In this document: piece by piece, positions 35,687-43,489 of the stretch
How positions within the stretch are numbered: the first letter of the stretch is position 1
Layout: each line of letters opens with the position of its first letter
Source of the DNA: Clostridiales bacterium
GTDB taxonomy: Bacteria; Bacillota; Clostridia; Saccharofermentanales; Saccharofermentanaceae
Reading direction: 5' to 3'
Assembly (NCBI GenBank): GCA_017545245.1
Contig: JAFWPB010000007.1
Location: 62,001-126,000 of the forward strand
Length of the DNA stretch: 64,000 nt
Translations under genes and position numbers: made by a program
Notes under the pieces: model-generated
What the model saw: the letters and a program-made list of their open reading frames with translations, nothing else
What the model was told of the DNA's origin: nothing
The model's database searches: none

Positions 35687-36636
35687 GCATGCAGCAGGAT
35701 ACGAAAATCCAATCCGCTAAGCCGAAGAACAGCGCGAAGCTTCTGAAAAGACTGAACGCTTTCAAAGCATGGCTGTATCTTCTTCCTGCACTCGTGTTCC
35801 TGGGGATCTTCATGGTGTACCCACTGATCGACGTGCTGGTCTATTCTTTTGAAGAAGGATATAACTCCGCGTCGCAGACGTCATTTGGCACAGGCTGGTT
35901 CAACTATGCATATGTCCTGCACGATCCGTATTTCCTGCAGGCCGTGAAGAATACATTCATCATCGTTATCATCACCGTGCCGCTGTCGACACTTCTGGCA
36001 CTCCTGATCTCGCTGGCGCTGAACTCCATTAAGAAACTGAAAGAGGTTTTCCAGACGATCTTCTTCCTTCCTTATGTTACGAACACACTGGCTGTCGGTC
36101 TGGTCTTCATGATCATGTTTAAAAAGACCCCGTACACAGATGGTCTCATCAACATGATTCTCGCGATTTTCAAGACAGGGCCGGTAGACTTTATCGACGG
36201 ACCGTACTGGGCGAAGATGTTCGTCATGTGCTTCTACACCATCTGGGTCGTACTGCCGTTTAAAGTCCTGATACTGACCAGTGCTCTGGCCTCCGTGGAC
36301 GAGGTGTACTACAAAGCCGCCAAGATCGATGGTACTTCCCGTTTCAGAATGTTTACGCATATCACACTGCCAATGATCTCCCCTATGATCTTCTATCTCG
36401 TGATCACGGGCTTCATCGGTGCTTTTAAAGCATATAGTGACGAGGTTGCCATCTTCGGAACGAACCTCAATTCTGCCGGGATGAATACCATCGTCGGCTA
36501 CGTCTACGACATGCTCTACGGCGATTCGGGCGGATATCCGTCTTATGCTGCCGCGGCCGCGCTGATCCTCTTTGCCATCGTCTTTACGATCACGGTGGTC
36601 AACCTTCTGATCAGCAAGAAAACATCCATACGGTGA
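35683..36636 (+). CDS. Sugar ABC transporter permease (MalF/UgpA family)
   Basis: 317 residues, six helices. The EAA loop near the end reads YYKAAKIDGTSRFRMFTHITLPMISPM, which docks to the ATPase. The start overlaps the ATPase stop (ATGA). Pairs with the MalG-type permease 17 nt downstream. Confidence 0.95.
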   Translation: MSMQQDTKIQSAKPKNSAKLLKRLNAFKAWLYLLPALVFLGIFMVYPLIDVLVYSFEEGYNSASQTSFGTGWFNYAYVLHDPYFLQAVKNTFIIVIITVPLSTLLALLISLALNSIKKLKEVFQTIFFLPYVTNTLAVGLVFMIMFKKTPYTDGLINMILAIFKTGPVDFIDGPYWAKMFVMCFYTIWVVLPFKVLILTSALASVDEVYYKAAKIDGTSRFRMFTHITLPMISPMIFYLVITGFIGAFKAYSDEVAIFGTNLNSAGMNTIVGYVYDMLYGDSGGYPSYAAAAALILFAIVFTITVVNLLISKKTSIR

Positions 36637-36653
36637 AAGGAGGGGCATGAATC

Positions 36654-37520
36654 ATGAGTGATTATGATCAGATCAGCAAAAAGGCCCGCACCGCAAGGAT
36701 CGTGCGAAAGACCGTCACCTATTCCCTTCTCACCTTGTGGGGAATTATAGTTCTTTTCCCGTTTTACTGGATGATCCTTAGTTCCATCAAGAGCTACGGC
36801 AGTTACAATGCGGAGTTTACACCGAAGTTCATCACGACCGAACCGACGATGCAGAACTACATTGATGCGTTTACGAAGGTAAATCTGGGAAGATATTTCC
36901 TCAATACCATCGTGTTTACGGTGGTCACCACTGCGCTCATGATGCTTGTGATCGTGTTCGCCGCTTTTGCCTTCTCGAGACTGCAGTTTCGTGGCAAAAA
37001 CCTGGTGTTCACGCTTTTCCTGTCTCTCATGATGATCCCGTCGGAACTGGTGATCATCACAAACTTCGTGACGATCACGAACTGGGGACTCCGAAATACC
37101 TTCACCGGATTGATCTTGCCATCCGTGACATCGGTCTTCTACATCTATCTTCTGAAAGAGAATTTTGAGCAGATCCCGGACGATCTTTACAAAGCCGCGA
37201 AAGTGGATGGCACATCGGACATGAAATATCTTTTCAAAGTCATGGTGCCGATCTGTTCACCGACCATCGTGACCGTCGTGATCCTCAAGGTCATCGAGTG
37301 CTGGAACGCGTACGTATGGCCGCGTCTTATCACAGATGACCCGAAGTATTTCCTGGTCAGTAACGGTATCTCCGAAATCCGTGAGAACGGATTTGGCCGT
37401 GAAAACATTCCCGCCATGATGGCCGCCGTCGTGGTCATCTCGATCCCGTTGATCGTATTGTTCCTGATCTTCCACAAGAAGATCATGGCGGGTGTCAGCC
37501 GGGGAGGTACGAAAGGATGA
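36654..37520 (+). CDS. Sugar ABC transporter permease (MalG/UgpE family)
   Basis: 288 residues, six helices, EAA loop LYKAAKVDGTSDMKYLFKVMVPICSP. An AAAGGAGGGG site lies upstream. The first ATG after it (36647) is out of frame and meets a stop after four codons; the one at 36654 is used. It overlaps the binding-protein gene by 4 nt. Confidence 0.94.
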   Translation: MSDYDQISKKARTARIVRKTVTYSLLTLWGIIVLFPFYWMILSSIKSYGSYNAEFTPKFITTEPTMQNYIDAFTKVNLGRYFLNTIVFTVVTTALMMLVIVFAAFAFSRLQFRGKNLVFTLFLSLMMIPSELVIITNFVTITNWGLRNTFTGLILPSVTSVFYIYLLKENFEQIPDDLYKAAKVDGTSDMKYLFKVMVPICSPTIVTVVILKVIECWNAYVWPRLITDDPKYFLVSNGISEIRENGFGRENIPAMMAAVVVISIPLIVLFLIFHKKIMAGVSRGGTKG

Positions 37521-39127
37521 AGCATTGTATTTCGCGAATTCTCTCTTCTCTCCTTCTCGTAGCAGTCCTTCTTTCGTTTGCCCTGCCGCTTGCTTCTTGT
37601 CATGGTTCAAAAGCACTGCACGCTTTCGATGTGCCGGATGAGTTAGATACGAGCAAGAAGTATGAAATCACGTTCTGGGCCAAGAACGATACCAACGTCA
37701 CACAGACGAAGGTGTACAGCAAGGCCGTGGAGGACTTCCAGAAACTCTATCCGAATATTCATGTCAACATCCGTTTTTATACGGACTACAACAAGATCTA
37801 TAACGATGTCATTACGAATATCGCGACCGGCACGACTCCGAATATCTGCATCACGTACCCGGACCACATCGCGACGTACATGACCGGTGATAACGTAGTC
37901 GTACCGCTCGACACACTGTTCACAGATAAAAAGTACGGTCTCGGCGGAAGCGAAGTGCTTTTTGATTCGCCGAAGAAAAACGAGATCGTGCCGCAGTTTC
38001 TGGAAGAGTGCCGTATCGGAAACGAGCATTACGCCATTCCATTCATGCGCTCGACAGAGGCCTGCTACGTGAATAAAGATTATGTCGAGAAGCTCGGATT
38101 TACCTTGCCGGAAGTCCTGACATGGGACTTTGTCTGGGAAGTATCCGAGGCCGCAACAAAGAAGAATGCGGATGGGACGTATGCCATCAACGGGCAGAAG
38201 ACCATGATCCCGTTCATATACAAATCTTCCGATAACATGATGATCCACATGCTTTTCCAGAAAGAGGCGGGGTACTCTACGCCATCCGGTGAGATCAACA
38301 TTTTTAACGACACCACGCAAGAAATGCTCGAAGAAATTGCAGAACATGCCAAGACAGGTGCTTTTTCCACATTCAAGATCAGCAGCTATCCGGCGAATTT
38401 CTTAAATGCCGGACAGTGCATCTTCGCGGTGGACTCTACGGCCGGCTCGACCTGGATGGGTACAAATGCTCCGAACATCGACATCAGCAAGGATAAACTC
38501 GTCGACTTTGAGACTGTCGTCTACCCGGTTCCACAGTTCGATACGGAGGATCCGAAGATGATCTCGCAGGGACCGTCGATCTGCCTGTTTAATAAAGAGG
38601 ACAGCGGCGAGGTGCTGGCAAGCTGGCTTTTCGCCTCCTACCTCCTGACCAATGACGTGCAGATCGCCTATTCCGAGACCGAAGGTTATGTCCCGGTGAC
38701 GACGAAGGCACAGAAATCGAACATTTATAAGGAATACCTTTCCGGCAGAAATATCGGGGATGCACAGCATTATTCCGTCAAGCTCGATGCATGTGAGCTC
38801 TTGATCTCGCATGTTTCCGACACCTTTGTCACCCCGGTCTTTAACGGCTCGACTTCGCTTCGTAATGCCGCCGGAGAGCTGATCGAGAACGTCACCAAAG
38901 CCGCAAGAAGAAAGCAGACGATCGATGAGGCTTTCTACGAGAAACTGTATGCCGATACGACGTCTCTTTACCGTCTCGATCAGATTGATAAGACCACGAC
39001 CGGAAATATTAAAGATCTTGGTAAATTGCCGAATACTGCCGTGATTTTGCTGGTAAGTCTTGCGATTTCATGGGTCCTGATTGGTGCATATGTAGTTTAT
39101 CTCCGAATTCGCAAGAAAAAAGCGTGA
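37517..39127 (+). CDS. Extracellular solute-binding protein with lipobox and C-terminal helix
   Basis: 536 residues of the family-1 sugar-binding proteins: KKYEITFWAKNDTNVTQTKVYSKAVEDFQKLYPNIHV at the start and WDFVWEVSEAATKKNADGTY in the middle. An N-terminal lipobox (LPLASC) predicts lipid anchoring. Unusually, the protein also ends in a transmembrane helix (AVILLVSLAISWVLIGAYVVYL) followed by RIRKKKA, so it would be held at both ends. The ligand is unknown; the operon suggests an oligosaccharide. One AAAAGCACTG copy lies at 37609. Confidence 0.92.
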   Translation: MKHCISRILSSLLLVAVLLSFALPLASCHGSKALHAFDVPDELDTSKKYEITFWAKNDTNVTQTKVYSKAVEDFQKLYPNIHVNIRFYTDYNKIYNDVITNIATGTTPNICITYPDHIATYMTGDNVVVPLDTLFTDKKYGLGGSEVLFDSPKKNEIVPQFLEECRIGNEHYAIPFMRSTEACYVNKDYVEKLGFTLPEVLTWDFVWEVSEAATKKNADGTYAINGQKTMIPFIYKSSDNMMIHMLFQKEAGYSTPSGEINIFNDTTQEMLEEIAEHAKTGAFSTFKISSYPANFLNAGQCIFAVDSTAGSTWMGTNAPNIDISKDKLVDFETVVYPVPQFDTEDPKMISQGPSICLFNKEDSGEVLASWLFASYLLTNDVQIAYSETEGYVPVTTKAQKSNIYKEYLSGRNIGDAQHYSVKLDACELLISHVSDTFVTPVFNGSTSLRNAAGELIENVTKAARRKQTIDEAFYEKLYADTTSLYRLDQIDKTTTGNIKDLGKLPNTAVILLVSLAISWVLIGAYVVYLRIRKKKA

Positions 39128-39130
39128 ATC

Positions 39131-39151
39131 TTGCAAAAAATGACTTATAAT
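39131..39151. repeat. Solo arm resembling the TAAGTCG array
   Basis: TTGCAAAAAATGACTTATAA just after the binding-protein stop matches the right part of array unit a at 47695-47713 (TTGCAAAAAACGACTTACAA), differing at two positions. It is a single arm, not a full unit. It also happens to hold a TATAAT. Confidence 0.4.
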
Positions 39152-39153
39152 AT

Positions 39154-39195
39154 GGCTGACCATGACGGAGGGTCATGGCCAGTCCTTTTATTTTG
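39154..39195 (+). terminator. Terminator of the sugar transporter operon
   Basis: GGCTGACCATGAC pairs with GTCATGGCCAGTCC over a GGAGG loop, followed by TTTTATTTT. It lies 27 nt after the binding-protein stop. Confidence 0.88.
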
Positions 39196-39222
39196 TATGA
39201 AAAAGAATAGGAGAGAGACATT

Positions 39223-40080
39223 ATGAAGAAATGTATTGCATGCCTCGCAGCTGCTTCCATGATCCTAGCTATGGCTGGTTGCAAGAAGTCTGAAGAGACA
39301 ACGACAACAGCAGCTACTACCACAACAGAAGCTACCACTACAACTGAGGCAACAACAGAAGAGACAACAACTGAAGCTACCACTACTGAAGCAACTACAG
39401 AAGCGACTACAACTGCCGCTGAGACTACTGCAGCTGCCGGTGCTGTAATGAGCTACGAAGAGTACAAGAACGCTGCTCTGGATTCCGAAGTAACGATCGA
39501 GGCTTACGTTCAGGCAAAGCAGTCCTGGTGGGATAACAAGGCTACTGTTTATCTGCAGGATGAGAACGGCGCTTACTTCGCTTACAACATGGCTTGCACC
39601 GAAGAAGACTATGCAAAGCTCACAGATGGTCAGAAGATCCGCGTGAAGGGCTTCAAGTCCGAGTGGTCCGGTGAAGTCGAGATCGTCGATGCTACTTTCG
39701 AAGTCATCGATGGTACATGGACAGCTACTCCGGTAGATGTTACTGCTGATCTCGGAACAGATGCTCTGATCGACAAGCAGAACCAGCTGGTTTCTTTCAC
39801 AGGCATGAAGGTAGAAGCTTCCAAGGATGCAGAGGGTAAGGAAGTGGCTTTCCTCTACAAGTGGGACGGTTCCGGTGCGGAAGGTGATGACCTGTATTTC
39901 AACGTTTCTGTAAACGACAAGACATACACATTCACAGTTGAGTCCTATCTCTGTGGTCAGGATACAGAAGTTTATAAGGCTGTAAAAGCACTGAAGGTCG
40001 GCGATACGGTTGACATGAAGGGCTTCCTCTATTGGTACGAGGGTGCAAACCCGCACATCACAGAGGTTACTGTTAAGTAA
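39223..40080 (+). CDS. Lipoprotein with Thr/Glu linker and OB-fold-like repeats
   Basis: 285 residues: signal peptide and lipobox (ASMILAMAGC), then about 50 residues built from TTT, TEA and EATT runs, then a globular part. The globular part has two similar beta-rich blocks (EVTIEAYVQAKQSWWDNKATVYLQDENGAYFAYN ... GQKIRVKGFKSEWSGEVEIVDATF, and QLVSFTGMKVEASKDAEGKEVAFLYKW ... VGDTVDMKGFLYWYEGANPHITEV), resembling extracellular OB folds. Function unknown; the Thr-rich linker probably spans the cell wall. An AAAAGCACTG copy lies at 39984. Confidence 0.8.
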   Translation: MKKCIACLAAASMILAMAGCKKSEETTTTAATTTTEATTTTEATTEETTTEATTTEATTEATTTAAETTAAAGAVMSYEEYKNAALDSEVTIEAYVQAKQSWWDNKATVYLQDENGAYFAYNMACTEEDYAKLTDGQKIRVKGFKSEWSGEVEIVDATFEVIDGTWTATPVDVTADLGTDALIDKQNQLVSFTGMKVEASKDAEGKEVAFLYKWDGSGAEGDDLYFNVSVNDKTYTFTVESYLCGQDTEVYKAVKALKVGDTVDMKGFLYWYEGANPHITEVTVK

Positions 40081-40111
40081 TCCAAACGGGAAAAAGCTGA
40101 AAAAAAGAGTG

Positions 40112-40154
40112 AACTGCCTCTCCGGTATGCAAATACCGGGAGGCAGTTCTTTTT
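40112..40154 (+). terminator. Strong terminator after the OB-fold lipoprotein
   Basis: AACTGCCTC-CCGGTAT pairs with ATACCGGGAGGCAGTT over a short GCAA loop, followed by CTTTTTAA. Confidence 0.92.
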
Positions 40155-40202
40155 AAGAGGATTTCTATGAACCTATTATTGTCTTAATTAAGTATGGTCT
40201 TC

Positions 40203-40511
40203 TCAGCCCTCTTCTCTGTACTCGAAGTCGAACGTGTCAATACGCTCGGACGGATCAGAGAGATCGGAGCCGAAATGCTGGAACTGGAAAAGGAATTTCT
40301 GATTGTTTCTTGGAACAACAACAGCGATCTGTTCCGTCAGCAGGAAGGATAAAACTAGATCCAGACCGATTACGATCAGGCCCGCATATAGAAGCGGATG
40401 GAAGAATATACTTCCGACCAGTAATGCGGTAGCAATTACCAAGAGATACCCGAAGTACGCGAAGAATGCGAGCAGGAAACAGGCAACTACACTTCTCAGT
40501 CCTTTTTTCAC
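40203..40511 (-). CDS. Small membrane protein, unknown
   Basis: 102 residues with an N-terminal basic start (MKKGLRS), two or three closely spaced helices (about 8-60) and a polar tail that ends in an acidic stretch (SERIDTFDFEYREEG). The start is GTG at 40511, with GGAGG five bases upstream. No family recognised. Confidence 0.65.
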   Translation of the reverse strand: MKKGLRSVVACFLLAFFAYFGYLLVIATALLVGSIFFHPLLYAGLIVIGLDLVLSFLLTEQIAVVVPRNNQKFLFQFQHFGSDLSDPSERIDTFDFEYREEG

Positions 40512-40730
40512 GGTGGCCTCCTCACGAGGATGTCAACAAGACCCCCATCCGAAGGGACGGGTTTTTCCCCGTCGAAAACGGCGGGTTTTCTGTCAAGTCC
40601 TCGATTTGTTTATTTTTTTCGCCCTGACGCGTGAGCTCCTTTACTGTTCACGTTTCAAGACGTAATTACCGTGTTTCAGACTGTATGTTGTTTATTCCGG
40701 CAACAGTCCGTCTGCTATTCCTGCTGCCAT

Positions 40731-41234
40731 TTAATCCACCCCGCTTGTGATCTTCTCGCCTTGCGATTTCTGCACTTTATGCAGGGCCTCGTTCATGTCA
40801 TCGTTTTTCTTCTTTTCGCCCTTTATAGTTAAAATGATGCTCAGCGTAAAACAGATAGAAAAACTGAGGACAAAACCGATTATGCTTTCCTTGTCGAAGG
40901 AATGGAACCACTTGAACTGCCAGACCGCGATCCCGATCATGACGATCTCAGATACGAACAGAAGTATCATCCGTATGCTTAGCGACGCATTCTTGATCAC
41001 AAGATCTGACATGAAGAACGATCGGATCACTGCGGTCAGGAATGCCACAAGGAGGAATTGAAGTATCGTCTCCTTGGATATTCCGCCCTGCATGCTGAAG
41101 ATCGATGAGATCTCGGCCTGCTTCTGGGCCACACTTTCCGATGAAAGACACTGGATCAAGGCCACCACTACCACCTGAGCAGTGAACGCCAGACATATAC
41201 AGTATATGAATCCTTTCAGACCCTTATCCTCCAT
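40731..41234 (-). CDS. DUF3021-family membrane protein
   Basis: 167 residues with four helices (about 10-27, 58-75, 85-105, 118-140) and a charged cytoplasmic C-terminus. DUF3021 genes typically follow a LytTR regulator, as here with a 9-nt gap. It is the last gene of the exporter/LytTR operon. The partner proteins are thought to influence the LytTR regulator; details are unknown. Confidence 0.8.
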   Translation of the reverse strand: MEDKGLKGFIYCICLAFTAQVVVVALIQCLSSESVAQKQAEISSIFSMQGGISKETILQFLLVAFLTAVIRSFFMSDLVIKNASLSIRMILLFVSEIVMIGIAVWQFKWFHSFDKESIIGFVLSFSICFTLSIILTIKGEKKKNDDMNEALHKVQKSQGEKITSGVD

Positions 41235-41243
41235 CTCGTTCTC

Positions 41244-41684
41244 CTATTTGACTCCTAATCTTTCCCGGAGTTCGTCCGCGTACATTCGCGATGCGATCAA
41301 CTGCTCATCATTGTCCATGGTGATCCGGATACGGTGATTGATATCTGCGCGCAACGACTTGATATGTTTAAGACTGAGTAGGCAAGACTTGCTGACACGG
41401 AAAAAGCCCGAAGCAGCAAGCTGCTGTTCGAGCTCGTACATCTTTGCATCCGATTCATAGACCGCATTTGCTGTATACACGAAACATTTCCTTTCCATAG
41501 CTTCAACATAGAGTACTTCACCCAGATCAAGGAGAAAAACCTCTCCTTCTCTCTTGACGGTAAGCTTGCTGTCAAGGACGCGGATCATCGACATCAGTTT
41601 TTCGATTTCCGGACTCATCGAAGGACAGGAAATACGGATCTCTGTCTCTTTATTATCCGGGTTGATATCGATTGAAATCTTCAT
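41244..41684 (-). CDS. LytTR-family DNA-binding regulator
   Basis: 146 residues without a receiver domain. The C-terminal LytTR domain is clear: LDLGEVLYVEAMERKCFVYTANAVYESDAKMYELEQQLAASGFFRVSKSCLLSLKHIKSL. An N-terminal stretch of about 45 residues (ISIDINPDNKETEIRISCPS) is usual in stand-alone LytTR proteins. It likely regulates its own operon with the ABC exporter. Confidence 0.93.
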   Translation of the reverse strand: MKISIDINPDNKETEIRISCPSMSPEIEKLMSMIRVLDSKLTVKREGEVFLLDLGEVLYVEAMERKCFVYTANAVYESDAKMYELEQQLAASGFFRVSKSCLLSLKHIKSLRADINHRIRITMDNDEQLIASRMYADELRERLGVK

Positions 41685-41778
41685 TCTGCCTCGTCGGTAA
41701 ACAGGTCTTCTTTGGGTTTATATCGCACTCTCTTCGAGGAATTCTGCTCATGACGGAAAAAGCGGAAATCAACCGTTT

Positions 41779-42477
41779 TCAGTTCTTCTTCAATCCCTCC
41801 TTGCGGTAAGCCAGAATGAAGAAGATCAGGATCAATATTGCGTTTGCCATCACAATGGAAATACCCTCTATATCCATCTTAACACTCTTTTCTCGATTTA
41901 ATGCAAGATAAATCTGCTCTGTGAAAAAAAATTTTGCAATTTTCTCAACTGTGCTGTTAAATTGTGCAATCATGGGCAAAAATGAGAACACGCACATGAT
42001 CGGTACGCTCAGGCTCGTAGCATTCATCTGGTTCTTCGAAAGCACTCCGATTGCAGATCCGAGAACGATGGAAATCAGAAATCCCATCGCCATGATCCAC
42101 AGGTAATCTCTCCAGACATCCCCTTCCAGACCGCACACGCGGCTCATCAGGACCGTACAGGCCATGCAGCAGAAGAAATCATAAAGTCCTATACCAAGAA
42201 GATAGGCTGCACCGCTGACATCACTCATCATGAGCGCGCGAAGCGTCCCCTTCTCTTTCTCCTCCGAGATGATCGCACTCATTGACGTGATTGGCGCCAT
42301 CGCCAGGTACATCACGCTGAAAAGTTTCAGATAGAAAAACTCCGGCATATCATCCATCTTCACAAGGAGCGTCATCACGATCGTCATGACCGGAAACAGG
42401 ATAAACTGGATCAGTACCGCTTTATTCTTTCTTGTATCGATCATTTGCTTCTTTAATACAGCTCTTGCCTCATTCAT
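41779..42477 (-). CDS. ABC-2 type permease
   Basis: 232 residues with about six helices. SAIISEEKEKGTLRALMMSDVSGAAYLLGIG is the hallmark ABC-2 block. It overlaps the ATPase gene by 4 nt. With the ATPase it forms an exporter, often for peptides, lipids or antibiotics; substrate unknown. Confidence 0.9.
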   Translation of the reverse strand: MNEARAVLKKQMIDTRKNKAVLIQFILFPVMTIVMTLLVKMDDMPEFFYLKLFSVMYLAMAPITSMSAIISEEKEKGTLRALMMSDVSGAAYLLGIGLYDFFCCMACTVLMSRVCGLEGDVWRDYLWIMAMGFLISIVLGSAIGVLSKNQMNATSLSVPIMCVFSFLPMIAQFNSTVEKIAKFFFTEQIYLALNREKSVKMDIEGISIVMANAILILIFFILAYRKEGLKKN

Positions 42478-43316
42478 ACTTCTAATCTCCTTCCGGTCAG
42501 TTCCATGAAAACAGTTTCAAGCGTGGGTTCTTTTGAATGGATCGTAAGCAGATTCCCGCTTCCGATGATTCTTCCGATCTCTTCTCCGCTCTTTTCATCA
42601 AAAGAATAGTCCCTGGTCCTCCCGTCCTTCATAACGACCTGGATCCGCTTCTGGTGGTCGTAACGAAGGCAGAGTTCCTGCGGCGCCCCCTCCTCCACGA
42701 TATGTCCGTCATTCAGAAGCACCAGGCGGTCACAGAGTTTCTCCGCCTCATGCATGTTATGGGTCGTCAGGAAGATGATGCATCCATCGTTCTTTCTCTT
42801 CAGGATCATGTCGTGGATCTCGTTGGCGGTCTGCGGGTCCAGTCCGCTTGTTGGCTCATCCAGGAAAAGAACTTTCGGCCGGTGCAGGAATGCTCTGGCG
42901 AGGCGCAGTCTTTCTTTCATTCCTTTCGAAAGCTTGGACGCCTCTTTTTTCTCTGCTCCTTCCAGCCTTACTTCTTTTAATACTTCATAGATATCCTCGT
43001 CATTTACGCCATACACATCTGCAAACACCCGCAGGTTCTGATAGCATGTCAGACGGTCATACAGGCCGAAATCATCCATCATAATACCGAACTGTTTCTT
43101 ATCTTTCCCTTTTAGTTCCTTGACGCTCTTGCCCATGACAAACGCATCCCCTTCTTCAAACTGAAGCTGTCCGGTCAGTACACGGATCAACGTTGTCTTT
43201 CCTGCTCCCGAAGGTCCGAGCAGGCCGAAGATTTCTCCGTCCCTTGCTTCCATCGTGATTTTGTCGAGCACTTTCTTTCCATTGAAGCTCTTACTGATAT
43301 TCATTGCCTGGATCAT
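42474..43316 (-). CDS. ABC transporter ATP-binding protein (ABC-2 partner)
   Basis: 280 residues. Walker A GPSGAGKTT, Q-loop-region MMDDFGLYDRLTC, signature LSKGMKERLRLARAF, Walker B VLFLDEPTSGLD, switch FLTTHNMHEAE, then an extended C-terminal domain (RDYSFDEKSGEEIGRII). The start at 43316 has AAGGAGAT upstream; a longer frame to 43343 lacks it. First gene of the exporter/LytTR/DUF3021 operon. Confidence 0.93.
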   Translation of the reverse strand: MIQAMNISKSFNGKKVLDKITMEARDGEIFGLLGPSGAGKTTLIRVLTGQLQFEEGDAFVMGKSVKELKGKDKKQFGIMMDDFGLYDRLTCYQNLRVFADVYGVNDEDIYEVLKEVRLEGAEKKEASKLSKGMKERLRLARAFLHRPKVLFLDEPTSGLDPQTANEIHDMILKRKNDGCIIFLTTHNMHEAEKLCDRLVLLNDGHIVEEGAPQELCLRYDHQKRIQVVMKDGRTRDYSFDEKSGEEIGRIIGSGNLLTIHSKEPTLETVFMELTGRRLEV

Positions 43317-43441
43317 CTGTATCTCCTTCCGCACGTCTCTCATTTTGTTACGACTGCAGAATATCAGTACTTTTGAGGCCGTTCAACGGGTCAAAACGTT
43401 AGTTGCCCGGCCGTCTGCACGAGTTGCCGTTTCCGGCACAT

Positions 43442-43474
43442 AAAAAACCTCCTCCGGAAAAACCGAAGGAGGTT
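43442..43474 (-). terminator. Terminator of the PBP gene
   Basis: AAACCTCC(TT)CGG pairs with CCGGAGGAGGTTT in minus-strand reading, then TTTTTA. Only 15 nt after the PBP stop. Confidence 0.88.
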
Positions 43475-43489
43475 TAATCATCTTTTTGA

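Noticed and set aside
39146..39151. TATAAT as promoter of the OB-fold lipoprotein
   Set aside because: No -35 at a fitting distance and a terminator hairpin lies directly downstream; more likely part of the array-like arm.
40555..40610. Terminator after the DUF3021 gene
   Set aside because: GC-rich inverted segments exist, but no clean stem followed by a T-run on the minus strand was found.
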